Source: Leidyana gryllorum EB-2025a
Taxonomy: Eukaryota > Apicomplexa
Reading direction: 5' to 3'
Assembly (NCBI GenBank): GCA_048772705.1
Contig: JBLWGC010000115.1
Location: 62,001 to 126,000, forward strand
DNA: 64,000 nt
A model generated the notes under the pieces. The model was not told the origin of the DNA and did no database searches. It worked only from the letters and a program-made list of their open reading frames with translations. Every line of letters starts with the position of its first letter. Position 1 is the first letter of the stretch. Shown piece after piece: positions 12,201-22,552 of this stretch. A program made the translations under genes and the position numbers.

Positions 12201-15035
12201 TCTCGCCCGTTTCGGGCACATAGACCTCGCGATTGTCATCCAAGAGACGGTTAAGCCCTTCTGTCACTTCAGTGGGAGCCAAGTTGAACTCGTCAAGAAC
12301 CACCCAATGCCCATTTTTGACAGCGCTCAAGAGTGGTCCCTCCTGGAAACTGATACTGCCCGACTTGTCGGCTACGAAAGATCCCAAGTATTCTGACAAG
12401 GAGATCTGATCGTGATTATTGATGCGAACAAACTTGTGCTCAGTAAGGGTGGAGAGATACTCGACCAAACTGGTCTTTCCAGCTGAAGTGGGCCCCTCCA
12501 AAAGTATAGGTGAGACAGAACCACTCAGGAGACGGACCAATCGATGGATCAATTGTCGAACCGACGGAGTACACAGGAACTTCTCGTTAGCAGCTGTCTC
12601 GGCTGCTGCGAACTTTTGTGGGTTGCCGTCGCCGCCCGACTTGAGGGGATAACCGTCGATGAACACAGCCCCATCCTTTAGCTCACATTTCGGCTGCAGA
12701 TGCTGTTTAGCGTAATTGCGGAACAGCTCGCCAGATTCAGCCTTGAAGGGGGGAGGTTTCGGCGGCAATTGGTTGGGCAGTCTGGTACAGTTGAAGGCTG
12801 TCTTAATCTCAGATTCCAGCTTTTTCAGACTCTCCTCGCTTAAATTGGCGCCAAAGAAGGACATGTAGGCATCCATTAACAGGACTCCGGTGCCCTCGTT
12901 CCCTCGTGCTTTGCGGTTCTCGACATACCGAAGGGCATTGACGAGGGTTCGGAGGTTCACAGAGGCTCCCGCAGCAGCCGTGCCTTCGCCAGCCGCGCTC
13001 AGCTCGAGACGCCCAGTATTCGCCATCTCTTTAATCTTCAGATACAAACCAGCAGCGCTGGCACTGTACATCCTGACGGTGGGGAAAGTGTGGCAGATCA
13101 TTTCCAGATCCTCCTGACGATCTAATTCGTCAACGTACATCTCGAAGAACTTTGATCTCAGGGCATTGGGCAGCTCAGTTTTAGTGGACGCACCTGAGCA
13201 GCTCAAGACTGACCCGGTGGCACTCAACTGAACACTTGGATTCATTGTCGCTAACAATCGGAAGTCCTTATGGACCTCGATGCGTTCCCCGGAGTTCTCA
13301 TATACAACAAACTCTCGATTATTAGAGCGGTTGAGGAGAGGTAAGATACGACTGATGACTTCGGACGGAGCCAAATTGATTTCATCCAGAACCAGCCATT
13401 TTCCCTCCTTTAGACACTTGAGGAGCACTCCTGGTTGGAAATGAGATCGTATTCGGAAACGAAGAGAGGTTTCCAATCGAGCGCACTCCTCACCCTTGGA
13501 TTTCCACCAAAGGGCTTCCTTAACCCACTTCCTCCTCTTGCGGCCGGGGGCCACGTCTTTGAGATGCGCGGTGATTCTGCGCAAGACATCTTCAGACAAA
13601 CTCAAGGCAGCCTTCAACATCTCCTTGGGATCGTTCTTCTTCATAGTTTGAGCATTTCTCTCTTTGCGGCCTTCATCAACAGTGACGAGAGTTCTCCCTT
13701 CCTCAAGTCTGATTCTCATTGCATGGAAGAGCTCTCTGACCAGTTTGCAACTCGAAACCGGTACAAAGTCACCAATCAAATCAGACGCTTCAGTTTGCTC
13801 ATGAAGATTGAAGACTTCGATCCGATCACCGCACTGCTCCATTTCCGCGAGAGCTTTGCAGAGATGTGTCTTGCCAGTCCCCGTTGGGCCAACCAACAAT
13901 ACATTCTCATCACGTTGCAGTGCTTTGCGCAGTTCAGCGCTTGCAGATCGATGAACGAGCGTCTGGACCATCGGCGTCGGGCCACCAGAATTGTCGACCA
14001 CTGCTGAGTCTATCAGAGGGTAAACAATCTGGTTGCGAGTCTCGGGGGTCTCGTGCAGTTGGAAAGCAGCAATGTAGAACGGAGCAATCCAACGTCTGAT
14101 GCAGACTGGCAGCGGTGCCATCAAGCGAGACGCAACCAGTTGTGCACAGTTCATCCGTTGGCTGTCCGGGACATTCTCCAACGTTTCTTGCCATTGATCC
14201 AACCGCGAGAGGGCTCCTGCGTGGTCACCCACCGATGAGACGATAGCCTCGAGATCTCGCCACCCCGGAAGTCGTCGGACTGCGAGGGCCGGCGGCCCTG
14301 CTGTCTGCTTGGTATAGGGGTCTTTGACTCGTAGCAACTCAGTCCGGAGATTATCGACAAACTTTAGTAACCAGTTCAGAAAGTCCAGGCGTCCAGGTAC
14401 ATATGTGAGGAGGCGGGATTGAGCTTCGTCGAGACTGAGTGGAGGCAGTCGTAAGCGATTCCATCGGCCAAAATACTTGTGGGACTCTAAGCGTCCGAGA
14501 GACGGGGGAACCTTCACGCTGGCCAACAGGAGCTCTTCAATCGACCCTACGAGAGTCTGTTGGGTGAAAGATGGTAAGCTATCTTCGGGTTCATTGTATA
14601 ATGCGATGATCTGAAAATCATCGTGGGCATATGTAGTCCTCTGTCCCTCATGATCAACAAAAGCACGGCAACGCGCCACCTCATTGAGCTTAGCAATAAC
14701 ATCCAAACTTGCGTTTTCGGCTCCCTCAAGAATTATGCACCACCCTTCCTCAACTGCCTTGGGTAAGAGGCCCGGTTGCCATTTGAAGGGTGTGTTTAGA
14801 TCTCCAGATACCCACTGACCTGCAAAGAATGTTCCAATTAAAAGCCCACTACTCTCTGGCTACCTGAAAGGTCCTTAGCGTCAGTTTGGTCATCGCAACT
14901 AAGCCAGACTTGGCGTGCAGTTTTTGGCAAGAGTTCGTTGATACTGACAGCATTCGGTGGAACAGAGATGACCAATGGCCCCCCCAACTTCAAAAGATGC
15001 TCCAGCTTGCACTCTAATCCATATTCGCTCGTCAT
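202..15035 (-). CDS. MDN1: Midasin, dynein-like AAA+ ribosome-assembly ATPase
   Basis: Giant nuclear/nucleolar ATPase (Rea1/Mdn1) that strips assembly factors from pre-60S ribosomes. Exons 15035-14864 and 14819-202; the 44-nt intron falls inside AAA1. The product is 4929 aa, close to yeast Rea1 (about 4910). A stop codon directly precedes the ATG, which fixes the start. Six AAA modules are visible. AAA1 has a degenerate Walker A (SVPPNAVSINEL, residues ~20-31). Canonical P-loops follow near residues 366 (GPTGTGKT), 834 (GPTSAGKT), 1136 (GATGAGKT) and 1581 (GPPGAGKT). AAA6 is degenerate near 1890. A long helical linker follows, then an Asp/Glu-rich tract (roughly 4150-4600), then a C-terminal VWA domain with MIDAS motif DNSAS near 4727. 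A 14.6-kb last exon is striking beside neighbours with up to nine introns. The annotation is very secure. Confidence 0.96.
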
Positions 15036-15147
15036 CTATGCAACGAAAAAATTATGTCCGCTCGCTGACCCTAAAACCGCGCTTGGGGAGACAGGTGTAT
15101 CCGGGTCTCCAAGTGCATTAAGCCACAAGCGTCTTCAGATTATAAAC
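15036..15147. promoter_or_regulatory. Divergent intergenic region (midasin / VWA protein)
   Basis: 112 bp separate the midasin start codon (minus) from the VWA-protein start codon (plus). Both 5' UTRs and any promoter must fit here or overlap coding sequence. No clear TATA element was seen. The call rests on gene arrangement only. Confidence 0.4.
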
Positions 15148-16377
15148 ATGCTTAGTCATTCTAGTCTCTTAGCCTTGGCACTGATCTGCTGCGTGGATGC
15201 TGTGGACTACCAAGGTCACTCTTTACAGTTTGATCGTGGTCTGACGCTTGCTGACGTATATGGGAACGTGACCAGAAATACTCGTTGGCGAGCGTCCAAT
15301 CACATTCAGAATATCAAGGAGTATGTGAGAGCTGGAATCAGCGATAGTTTACAACGCCATAATTACCTCTCCCATCGTGCCCAACGAGCCTGTGATTTTG
15401 CTATCGATTTGTTGATTGTGCAAGATGCTACCGGGAGTTTCGAGAGGAATTTCGAGGTCACTGCCAACCGCACTCTCCCAGCGATCGCGCGCGAGATCCC
15501 TGCCGAACATCCTGGATCCACCTTCAGCATGATCACCTTCCGTGACAAACCGGTTCCAAGCTTAGGCGAGCTTGACGACGATTGCGTCACTGTCCAGAAG
15601 ATTGGAGCCAAGGATCCGATGGAGTTAGCCGAAATCTACCAAAGTGAGGATCCCGGAAATGGTTGGGATACTCCCGAGAATCAATATGGCGCTTTGATGG
15701 TTGCCTTGAGCAGCCCCAAAACCATCCCCTGGCACACTAACCCCCTGGCGACCCCCATTATTGTCCTGATCACTGACAGCCGGCCGCACTTCCATGGAGA
15801 CACGCAACACAAAGCTTTCGCGCAGTTGAAGGACTGGCCCGAAGACGGGTTCGACGAGGATGCTGCGGACGACATTTGCTCCCAGCACTACTATCCGAGT
15901 CCAGAGACGCTGCGAAACGCTTTGTGGGACGCTAAAGCCTACATGTCGACAATCATTGTCAGACCGGCAGGCTTTTCTGGCGATGCGGTGGACTCGTGGA
16001 AGTGGTTCAACAGCTACGCGGGATACCCGGATAGTTTTGTTCAACTGTGCGAGGACGATGATGAAGGGTGGGAGATTGAACTTCAGCACATTATCGACGC
16101 CGTTGAGGTCATGGAGTGCGGTGTTTCTACTACCGAGACCCCCACGAACGCCCCAGCGGGAGGCTCAGAGGAGGGTGTCACCCGCCCCGATGACGATATT
16201 ACCACGACCCACCCGGAAGGAAGTGCGGCGACCGGTGGCAGCGATGTGGGGAGCGAGGATTGCCATTGTCAGGGTCAAGAGGACTGCCCTTGCTGGCAAC
16301 AGCCCGACATCTTTGTAGCCTTGTACAAACGTGCCAAAGAATTGGATATTCACATGCGCAAGGAGGCGAGCGTTTGA
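15148..16377 (+). CDS. Secreted VWA/integrin-beta-I-like protein 1
   Basis: Single exon, 409 aa. The start is taken at ATG 15148, because the following MLSHSSLLALALICCVDA is a good signal peptide; the frame is open further upstream. After ~70 residues comes an integrin-beta-I/VWA-like domain. Its first strand ends in a MIDAS-like DATGS (near residue 95), and it continues through a SMITFRDKP segment and a second strand PIIVLITDS. A Thr/Glu/Pro-rich linker leads to a Cys-rich knot (CHCQGQEDCPC) and a conserved tail ending in LDIHMRKEA. There is no membrane anchor, so it is probably secreted or surface-associated. The next gene is a divergent tandem paralogue. The ligand and role are unknown. 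Confidence 0.8.
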   Translation: MLSHSSLLALALICCVDAVDYQGHSLQFDRGLTLADVYGNVTRNTRWRASNHIQNIKEYVRAGISDSLQRHNYLSHRAQRACDFAIDLLIVQDATGSFERNFEVTANRTLPAIAREIPAEHPGSTFSMITFRDKPVPSLGELDDDCVTVQKIGAKDPMELAEIYQSEDPGNGWDTPENQYGALMVALSSPKTIPWHTNPLATPIIVLITDSRPHFHGDTQHKAFAQLKDWPEDGFDEDAADDICSQHYYPSPETLRNALWDAKAYMSTIIVRPAGFSGDAVDSWKWFNSYAGYPDSFVQLCEDDDEGWEIELQHIIDAVEVMECGVSTTETPTNAPAGGSEEGVTRPDDDITTTHPEGSAATGGSDVGSEDCHCQGQEDCPCWQQPDIFVALYKRAKELDIHMRKEASV

Positions 16378-16504
16378 ATTTAAAACTTGACCTTCTGCAT
16401 TTTTGATTTAAATGTGTACTGATGTACTTTGAAGGAAAAAGGGGAGGTACCCAAGAAAGTCCTTAGCCGTCCCATTTGGACCGGGTGCTGAAACCTTTAT
16501 TGTC

Positions 16505-17440
16505 ATGAATAAGGTGGTCATTTATTCATTTGGCCTCTTGGCACTGGTGGAAGGGTCTCAGCACTCGCAAGGCAGGGCGGAATGTAGGTTCCCCTTGGAC
16601 ATTCTCTTCGTCAAGTCGGCCAACACTGATTTACGTTTTTCGGCTCTGGAGGCACTGAACTCATTGGGTCATGTGCTGTCAACATCCAACCCCGGCTCCT
16701 CCTACAGCATGGTAACTATGATGGGGAGCAGCTCATATGGAGGCACGTCATGTCTGCTACCCGAGAAACTAAATGTGGCCGACCCTGGGCAATTAGCCGA
16801 TTCCTTCGAGACACTGCCCCCAGTTGTGGAACCGACCAGTGCCTCTAAGGCTCTTTTTACAGCAATCAATCCGAACTTCCCGTGGTCCCACCAGTCTGAC
16901 GCAATTCCGTTGATCGTTTTTCTCACCAGCCAGTCACCGGATGACTTAGAGTCTGATGGCGACAACGACCCAATCTCCTCCTGCGTGGGAGCGGCGGATA
17001 TCGATGCCATTCGTGCTACCCTCAACAACTCCCCGGTATACGTCTCCACGCTGGCCTTCACTGAGGATGAGGAAGTGTATTCCAACTGGAGCGTATTCCA
17101 ACACTATCTGGGGATGCCCGACTCACTCGTGGAAGGCATCAATCCTAATGAGAACTGGATCCCCAAACTGCTCAAAATGCTCCAAATCATCAGAGACTGG
17201 GAGTGCGGAGCTGACGATGGTCGCAGATTAGCGGATTACTTTGATCTGCCAATCTTCGCCGCCACCGCCCCTTTTCCCATCGTGCAGAAGATACCCAACA
17301 CTGAACCACTCGACGGAAACTGCGAGTGCCCACCAGAGAACCCCGATTGCTGTCAACGGAATCCGAAGGTCATGTTCATGCTCTACAAAAAGCCTCCTGT
17401 CGTGGACATCCATCTCAAAGGCGAGGGCTTGAGTGGTTGA
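16505..17440 (+). CDS. Secreted VWA-like protein 2 (tandem paralogue, MIDAS lost)
   Basis: Single exon, 311 aa, 127 bp after paralogue 1. Signal peptide MNKVVIYSFGLLALVEGS. The same architecture is recognisable: a first strand FPLDILFVKSANTD, a SYSMVTMMGSS segment, a second strand PLIVFLTSQS, then a Cys knot (CECPPENPDCC) and a tail VDIHLKGEG parallel to the first copy's. The MIDAS-type DxTGS is replaced by KSANT, so metal-dependent ligand binding as in integrins is unlikely here. It is shorter than its neighbour, mainly before the domain and in the linker. It probably arose by tandem duplication and then diverged. Confidence 0.78.
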   Translation: MNKVVIYSFGLLALVEGSQHSQGRAECRFPLDILFVKSANTDLRFSALEALNSLGHVLSTSNPGSSYSMVTMMGSSSYGGTSCLLPEKLNVADPGQLADSFETLPPVVEPTSASKALFTAINPNFPWSHQSDAIPLIVFLTSQSPDDLESDGDNDPISSCVGAADIDAIRATLNNSPVYVSTLAFTEDEEVYSNWSVFQHYLGMPDSLVEGINPNENWIPKLLKMLQIIRDWECGADDGRRLADYFDLPIFAATAPFPIVQKIPNTEPLDGNCECPPENPDCCQRNPKVMFMLYKKPPVVDIHLKGEGLSG

Positions 17441-19208
17441 ATATTGAGTAGCTTTTATTGAATTTTAGTGAGTAGCAATTTTACACATGGGTGCATGCAC
17501 CCTTTAGTGGCAAACAAAAAGAATTGGTACCCCACTAGCTTATGCACGGTATGTCACATATTACCGATCTTAAAGGGCACTACTGACCCGCTGCGGCAGC
17601 GCACATTCCATCAAATGGAGGGCAGTAGCTGCACAGGCTAAGGGTGAGTATTCGATCCAAGAGCCAAGCTTCATCCTCCTATACCATGTTGGCATTGCAC
17701 GGGGAGCACGGATGTGCGACGGAGCGCGGATTGAGACTTGCTCGCAAGCCAGTCCGCGGCACCTGCACAGTCGTCCCCAGCATCTGGCGCGGGCGCCATC
17801 CCGACATAGGGATGAAGATATCTTTTTAGATATCTGACCGTGAAGTACAGGCGAGTGGATCTTGTCTCATCCCTTGATCAGGTCCTTGATGGGCATATGC
17901 CCATTATCACATCTTTTGTGATCTCTACGTAGCTGCCATTTTGGAGGGATAGCTCAGGCAGGTCTTTGTGCTCCTCTTCCATAGTTGGTAGGCTTTTCCG
18001 CGGAAATGCGAGGCTGGCTCCCTCGCGCAAAAGGGCAACCGCGTAAACCGTAGAGCGTAGATCGTAATCGTAAACCGTAGGGGATATCACTGGAAGATAG
18101 GCAGCTAGTGCTCATGCAACAGTAGCCTCTTCATATGTGCATACATCCCAAATATAATTAACAACAAATGCCATATGCGCGCGCGGCACATTTTCAATAC
18201 TAACAGCACACTAATACTCCTATCGTGTGTCGAAACGGCACACACGAGACACACACTGCAGCGAGATTGCATAGTGGGGGTCAAGCTGGCGATACCGCCA
18301 GAGTAATCTCATATTGATCAGCACTGCAGCGTAGTCGCTGATATCCGAGTGGACCGTTGATTATGGGCCTTGATCGGGCTGAAGGATAACCACCGGCACT
18401 TAAGCTGGTGGTGCCTCGAGCCGAATTGTAGCCCATTATGTGCGCTCTTTATCTCGTCTGCTCACAGTACAATTAGTATGGCTTAACTTGGCTTCTAAGA
18501 TTTTTTGTGGCTCACCACAGGCACCGCGAGCTTGATAGGGACCCAAAAGGGATCTATCGACGCTTGCAGGCAGTCAGTGATGGTGTTCCCACGGTTTAAA
18601 GGCTCCAACGCGCACGTTGCCGGTGATTGAACTCACTCGTTATCCCTACTAGAATACCCTCACCGTACCGGCCCTGTTGCGAGTGGAGGACAATTTCACT
18701 CAGGACGTGATCGAGATCATGTTGGACGGGGTGATGTGTATTCCAACTATATTGGATATAAGAAGACCAATACTCTCGACTCGCCGAGCAGCTGATAGTC
18801 ACAGACGCTGTCTGGAACGGGGTGATATGGAGCAGATGGTATAAAAGAGCGGTTGAGCACAGCTAAGAACGGACAGTTGGGAATTCACGCAAGAGTGTGG
18901 TGCCCTGTTGCCGTCACATTTCAACTCTCACAATCTGCTCGTTACAAACCAGCACTGGGTGGGTGGCAATACCGGCACACCAATACAGGTGGACCCCGAT
19001 GGAGCTCAGACGATCAGAACAGAACAGAACAAAGTCAGGCTTAGCCCAAAGCGAGATACTGGCGCGTTGATCTGAAGCCTCAGAGTGCGCGAGGAAGGCC
19101 TCTCAGGGGCGGTGGACAGGTCACAGGACAGTGGCGGTGGACAAAACCCTCCATACTGCAGTCGTACTGGGGTTGTGAAAAAGAGGGGGCCAAAAAAGTT
19201 ATAGCGTG
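17441..19208. other. Longest gene-free stretch in the window
   Basis: No supportable coding sequence on either strand. The first ~1.1 kb (17489-18558) is dense in short perfect palindromes and hairpins, described separately. The second part (18560-19208) holds no family I recognise. It contains a TATA-box-like TATAAAAG at 18840-18847 and a short CAGAA run near 19015-19035. A 68-codon minus-strand frame at 18596-18802 has no recognisable features. No tRNA, 5S or snRNA was identified by eye. Confidence 0.6.
17489..18558. repeat. Cluster of palindromes and short hairpins
   Basis: At least nine inverted repeats sit within ~1.1 kb. They include a 14-bp palindrome at 17489-17502 (GGGTGCATGCACCC), AGATATC/GATATCT around a T-rich loop near 17817-17836, and a 16-bp palindrome at 17889-17904 (ATGGGCATATGCCCAT). 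Others are ATCACA/TGTGAT near 17906, TTTCCGCGGAAA near 17995, GCGAGG/CCTCGC near 18008, CGTGTGT/ACACACG near 18224-18246, ACCACCGGC/GCTGGTGGT near 18389-18412 and a GATAG/CTATC hairpin near 18534-18558. No terminal repeats or transposase were found. They may be structured RNAs, a decayed mobile element or protein-binding sites. Confidence 0.5.
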
Positions 19209-20239
19209 ATGATCACTGTGCAGACTGGAGATGAGGCGGCCAGGAAATGGCCCTTGTGCGAGATGTTGATGGAGCACAAGGATCAGCTCTGGCGAGATTT
19301 GGACTTGGGGCAGCTGGTGACCTGTGGTGACGAGGTCTCAGTGCCAAGTACTGCTTTGATTGGGCACGGTATTGCCAGTGAAGAGGTGGCTGATGACTCT
19401 TTGATGGAAGAGGGTGAGGAGCCATCGGTGGAGAAGAAGGCTTTTGCGACGCTTACTGGGATTGTAACGCAAGTGAATCAATTACACTACGTGGAAGGAG
19501 TCCACAGCCGATATTTGCCGGAACCAGGTGACGTGGTGGTTGGTCGCGTGGTTGAAGTGGGACAAGGGAGGTGGTATCTGGACATAGGTGCTGTGTCCTT
19601 GGCGACCCTGCAGCTTACTGCTATATACCTTCCGAGTGGTGAACAGAGGAGAAAGACCGAACAAGAAGCCGTTGATATGCGACAATTCTTTGTCGAAGAC
19701 GATTTGGTTTCGACAGAGGTACAGAAAGTCAACATGGACGGGACCGTGATGCTACACACACGGAGTGCTCGATACGGCAAGGTACGAATGAATCTATATA
19801 AATGAACAAAGTTTGCAAACTCTGTTAATTTCAGTTGGCTAATGGTTGTTGCGTATGCACACCGCCCACTCTGACGATGCGCTTGCCCCAGCACATGGTT
19901 CAACTGCGCAACGGGGTACACATTGTCATTGGACGTAATGGGTAAGTCTTGGGTATGAATGGCAGCTCAAATTCGGTGTCCAGGTATCTCTTCATCAGCT
20001 CCACTCCGCAAGTAGGAGCCCAGGATACATTGAACTTTGTGGACCAATCTCAACCTCGATACACCCCGGTCACTCTTGAGATCCGTCAGAAGATTGCCTT
20101 GACTCGAAATGCAGTTGTGTGGCTCGCTCGCAATTTCGTACAAGTATCTCCGCCTTTAATTGAGGCCGTCTGCGCCGCTGTGGAGCGTAATCGAGGATCG
20201 TTCAAGGACCTTTGGAAGGTTCTCTTCAATGTTTCGTGA
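19209..20239 (+). CDS. RRP4: Exosome cap subunit RRP4
   Basis: S1/KH RNA-binding subunit (EXOSC2) of the exosome cap, which guides RNA into the 3'-5' degradation complex in nucleus and cytoplasm. Exons 19209-19781, 19835-19941, 19984-20239; introns 53 and 42 nt; 311 aa. The N-terminal domain carries VTCGDEVSVPSTALIGHG, matching the PGD...GHG signature. The S1 domain (YLPEPGDVVVGRVVEV...RWYLDIG) and the family hallmark LHTRSARYGK lie across the first junction. The KH-like part has VIGRNG then YLFISS across the second junction. GTG 19206 is in frame, but ATG 19209 is the natural start. The other cap subunit, RRP40, lies 6.5 kb away. Confidence 0.9.
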
Positions 20240-20261
20240 TTGGGACACGGTCAATCGCTCT

Positions 20262-22495
20262 TCAAGTCCACTGGATATCGCGAGCGCTGGGCCAAAAGCC
20301 CTTGCGCGGGGTGCTTGGACATGGAGCGGGCTTTTGGGGCATTGGTTCATCTTTGGGCGGCTTCCATTCTGGACTTGTGGGCAGTAGGCGTAATCTGGAC
20401 CGTGGAAGGGGCCACGAGGTACGGGGGTGCAGCTGGAAGTCTGTGCTCTTATAATCACGGGAAGGATCATCCAGTTCTGGCGCGATATTGGGTGGCGAGC
20501 GGCGCAGATCCAGAAGACATCCTGCGACGAAACGGTGCTGTTTGGGGCTCAACATGTCTCTTGGCAGACGTTCGAGCGCTGAACTTGAGTTGTCGAGTGT
20601 TTGTGGCCCTGGAAGAAGTCCCTCGGATGGGTTTTGGAACCAAGGATGGTTGAGAGCTCCTTCGGCTGAACATCGCAACTCGGGATCTGCTTGCGTCATC
20701 CACGCCAACAAATTCCGAGCTTCTTCCGAGAACAGCCGGATCGGGCCAACTCGGAAGTTCAGGGAGCAGCGGGCGTTGTTATCGAGGACCTCTCTGGCAC
20801 TCTTCCCACGGAAAGGCGGTTTGCCAGTGCACATTGTGTAAAAGATTATACCCGCTGAGAAGACATCACACTTGGTGCCGTACTTTTGGTTCCCCAGAAC
20901 CTCTGGAGCTGTTGAAGCGTTGGTTGTTTTTGCGGGTTAGCAAGATTTACTACTTACCAACGTATCCAGGCGACCCGCACCGCATTGTCATTGTTTCACT
21001 GCCCAAGAACGCCGAGAGGCCAAAATCGATGACACAGACTGACGTCGGATCCTCCGCATCCAATAGCATTATGTTCTCCGTCTAAGATGAGGGTGTTGAA
21101 TGGGAGACACACAGACATACCTTGAGATCCCGGTGCACGATGCGTTTCCGATGTAGAGCTCTCAAGGCGAGGAGGATTCGTTTGATGGCGGCTTTGGTTT
21201 CTTCCTCCGTGAAGGGCCCTATTTGGTATACAATGTCAGATGGTGGAGTTGTCAGAGATAGAAGTCGTACCTCTGCGTTTGATAAAGTCATACAAGTCCC
21301 CTCCCCGGACTAAATCCATGACAATGCAGAGTGTGTTTTCTGCATGTAGCTGTGCTCATGGAGATTGAATGATGGTACTAACCGTTTTCAAAGGCCGAGT
21401 GGAAACTGACAATGCTGGAATGTGTGACGCGTCTGAGGACCTGAACCTCGGTGAAGGCGTTGGCGTGCTGGAGGCGTGTTTTTTCGATGGCTTTGATCAC
21501 CACCTGCTCATTGGTATGCAATCTCTCTGCTAAGTACACCTGCGCAAAGCTCCCCGATCCCACGTGTTCCGTGATATTATAGATTTCTGAGAACGGAATG
21601 AACCGGGTGCCCGCCCAGCTCAGCACTTGCCACCAATGGCGCTGTGTGACGGGATCGGGCGGGCACTGAATCTCGAAAACGGCACTACCGCAAGCCAAGA
21701 AGATGCATGGCCCTCTCTCGGTGACATTGGCTGTGAAGAATGTTTCGCGAAGTGGCAGTGGGACCGTCTCCTTGGGTCCGAAAACTAGTAAGGTCCAGTC
21801 CAAGTTGGCCAACCCCCTCTGGAGGACCGCTTGAGAGACGTCTGGGGGTAGACTGGGGTTGCGTGCACCCGCCAAGAAGGGAGATACATCGCAGTACCTG
21901 AAGAAGATTGGATGAGAAGCAGTCGCCCGCCGTCTGCGCCCTACTTGCTACTGTTGCCGCCAGTACAAGGCCCAGGCCGCGAAGAATTGTCACGTTTGCT
22001 GGACCGTTTCAGCCCGACAGGGAGGTGCTGATCGTCCACAAATGACACTCCCGATCGACATGACCCTTGGTGCCTTCTACCACTCCGGTTGGGACAAGAG
22101 CAGTTCTCAGTTGGTGGAGCCCCCACCAGCGGCCGGTCTTTGAGTGTGTTGCATAGTAGCCTAATGATCTGCAAACTTGGAGCCATCCCTTCATAGGGAG
22201 GAATGGTAGTTGCAAGGTCAGCTGGGTTGACCGCTCGACCAAGACAGTGTGATCGTTGTAGTACTTGCTCTGCCATTCGTGTGAACTTATCCAGCCGTTG
22301 GAGATCTGCGAAACGTGAAGGGACAAGCTGCACTTCAATGTTATCTCCGTGTGTCAGAAGGAACTGATACCGCCGTCCACACAGTCCCCACACTAAGGCT
22401 GTCAAGGCTGGACCATTTAGCGAGTCGGCAGAGTCGTATTTCCTCATGGTAGGAAGGATGACATTGTGTCTGCGAGTGTCATCCCATATGGACAT
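20262..22495 (-). CDS. Ser/Thr protein kinase with N-terminal PH-like region
   Basis: Six exons: 22495-21945, 21897-21383, 21339-21271, 21218-21121, 21081-20958, 20908-20262; introns 47, 43, 52, 39 and 49 nt; 667 aa. A complete CAMK-like kinase domain fills the second half: glycine loop GSGSFAQV, VVIK lysine, HRDLK, DFG (IDFGLSAF) and APE split by an intron (YVAPEVL). Just before it, an ~80-residue stretch ending in a conserved Trp pair (RHWWQVLSW) resembles the C-terminal helix of a PH domain. The first ~180 residues are not recognised. The start could instead be ATG 22447 (651 aa), which would leave more room for the divergent neighbour. A PH plus kinase arrangement suggests membrane-lipid recruitment; the substrate is unknown. 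Confidence 0.82.
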
Positions 22496-22552
22496 CTAGG
22501 TCGATGGTGGGGGGGTAGCATGTGCTTGTTGGGGGGAGAAAAAATTCTCTCT

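Noticed and set aside
17641-17660. Possible tRNA B-box (GTATTCGATCC)
   Set aside because: No matching A-box or cloverleaf stems could be drawn around it.
17925-17955. Resemblance to the dinoflagellate/Perkinsus spliced leader (ACGTAGCTGCCATTTTGGAGG near 17926-17946)
   Set aside because: Only partial similarity to the CCGTAGCCATTTTGGCTCAAG leader, with an inserted CTG and a wrong 3' end, and no donor in the right place. Treated as chance.
18596-18802. Possible 68-codon minus-strand gene in the large intergenic region
   Set aside because: No signal peptide, domain or intron support, and too short to stand alone.
18840-18847. TATAAAAG as a promoter for RRP4
   Set aside because: It lies about 360 bp from the RRP4 start codon with no supporting element. 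Noted in the intergenic entry but not called as a promoter.
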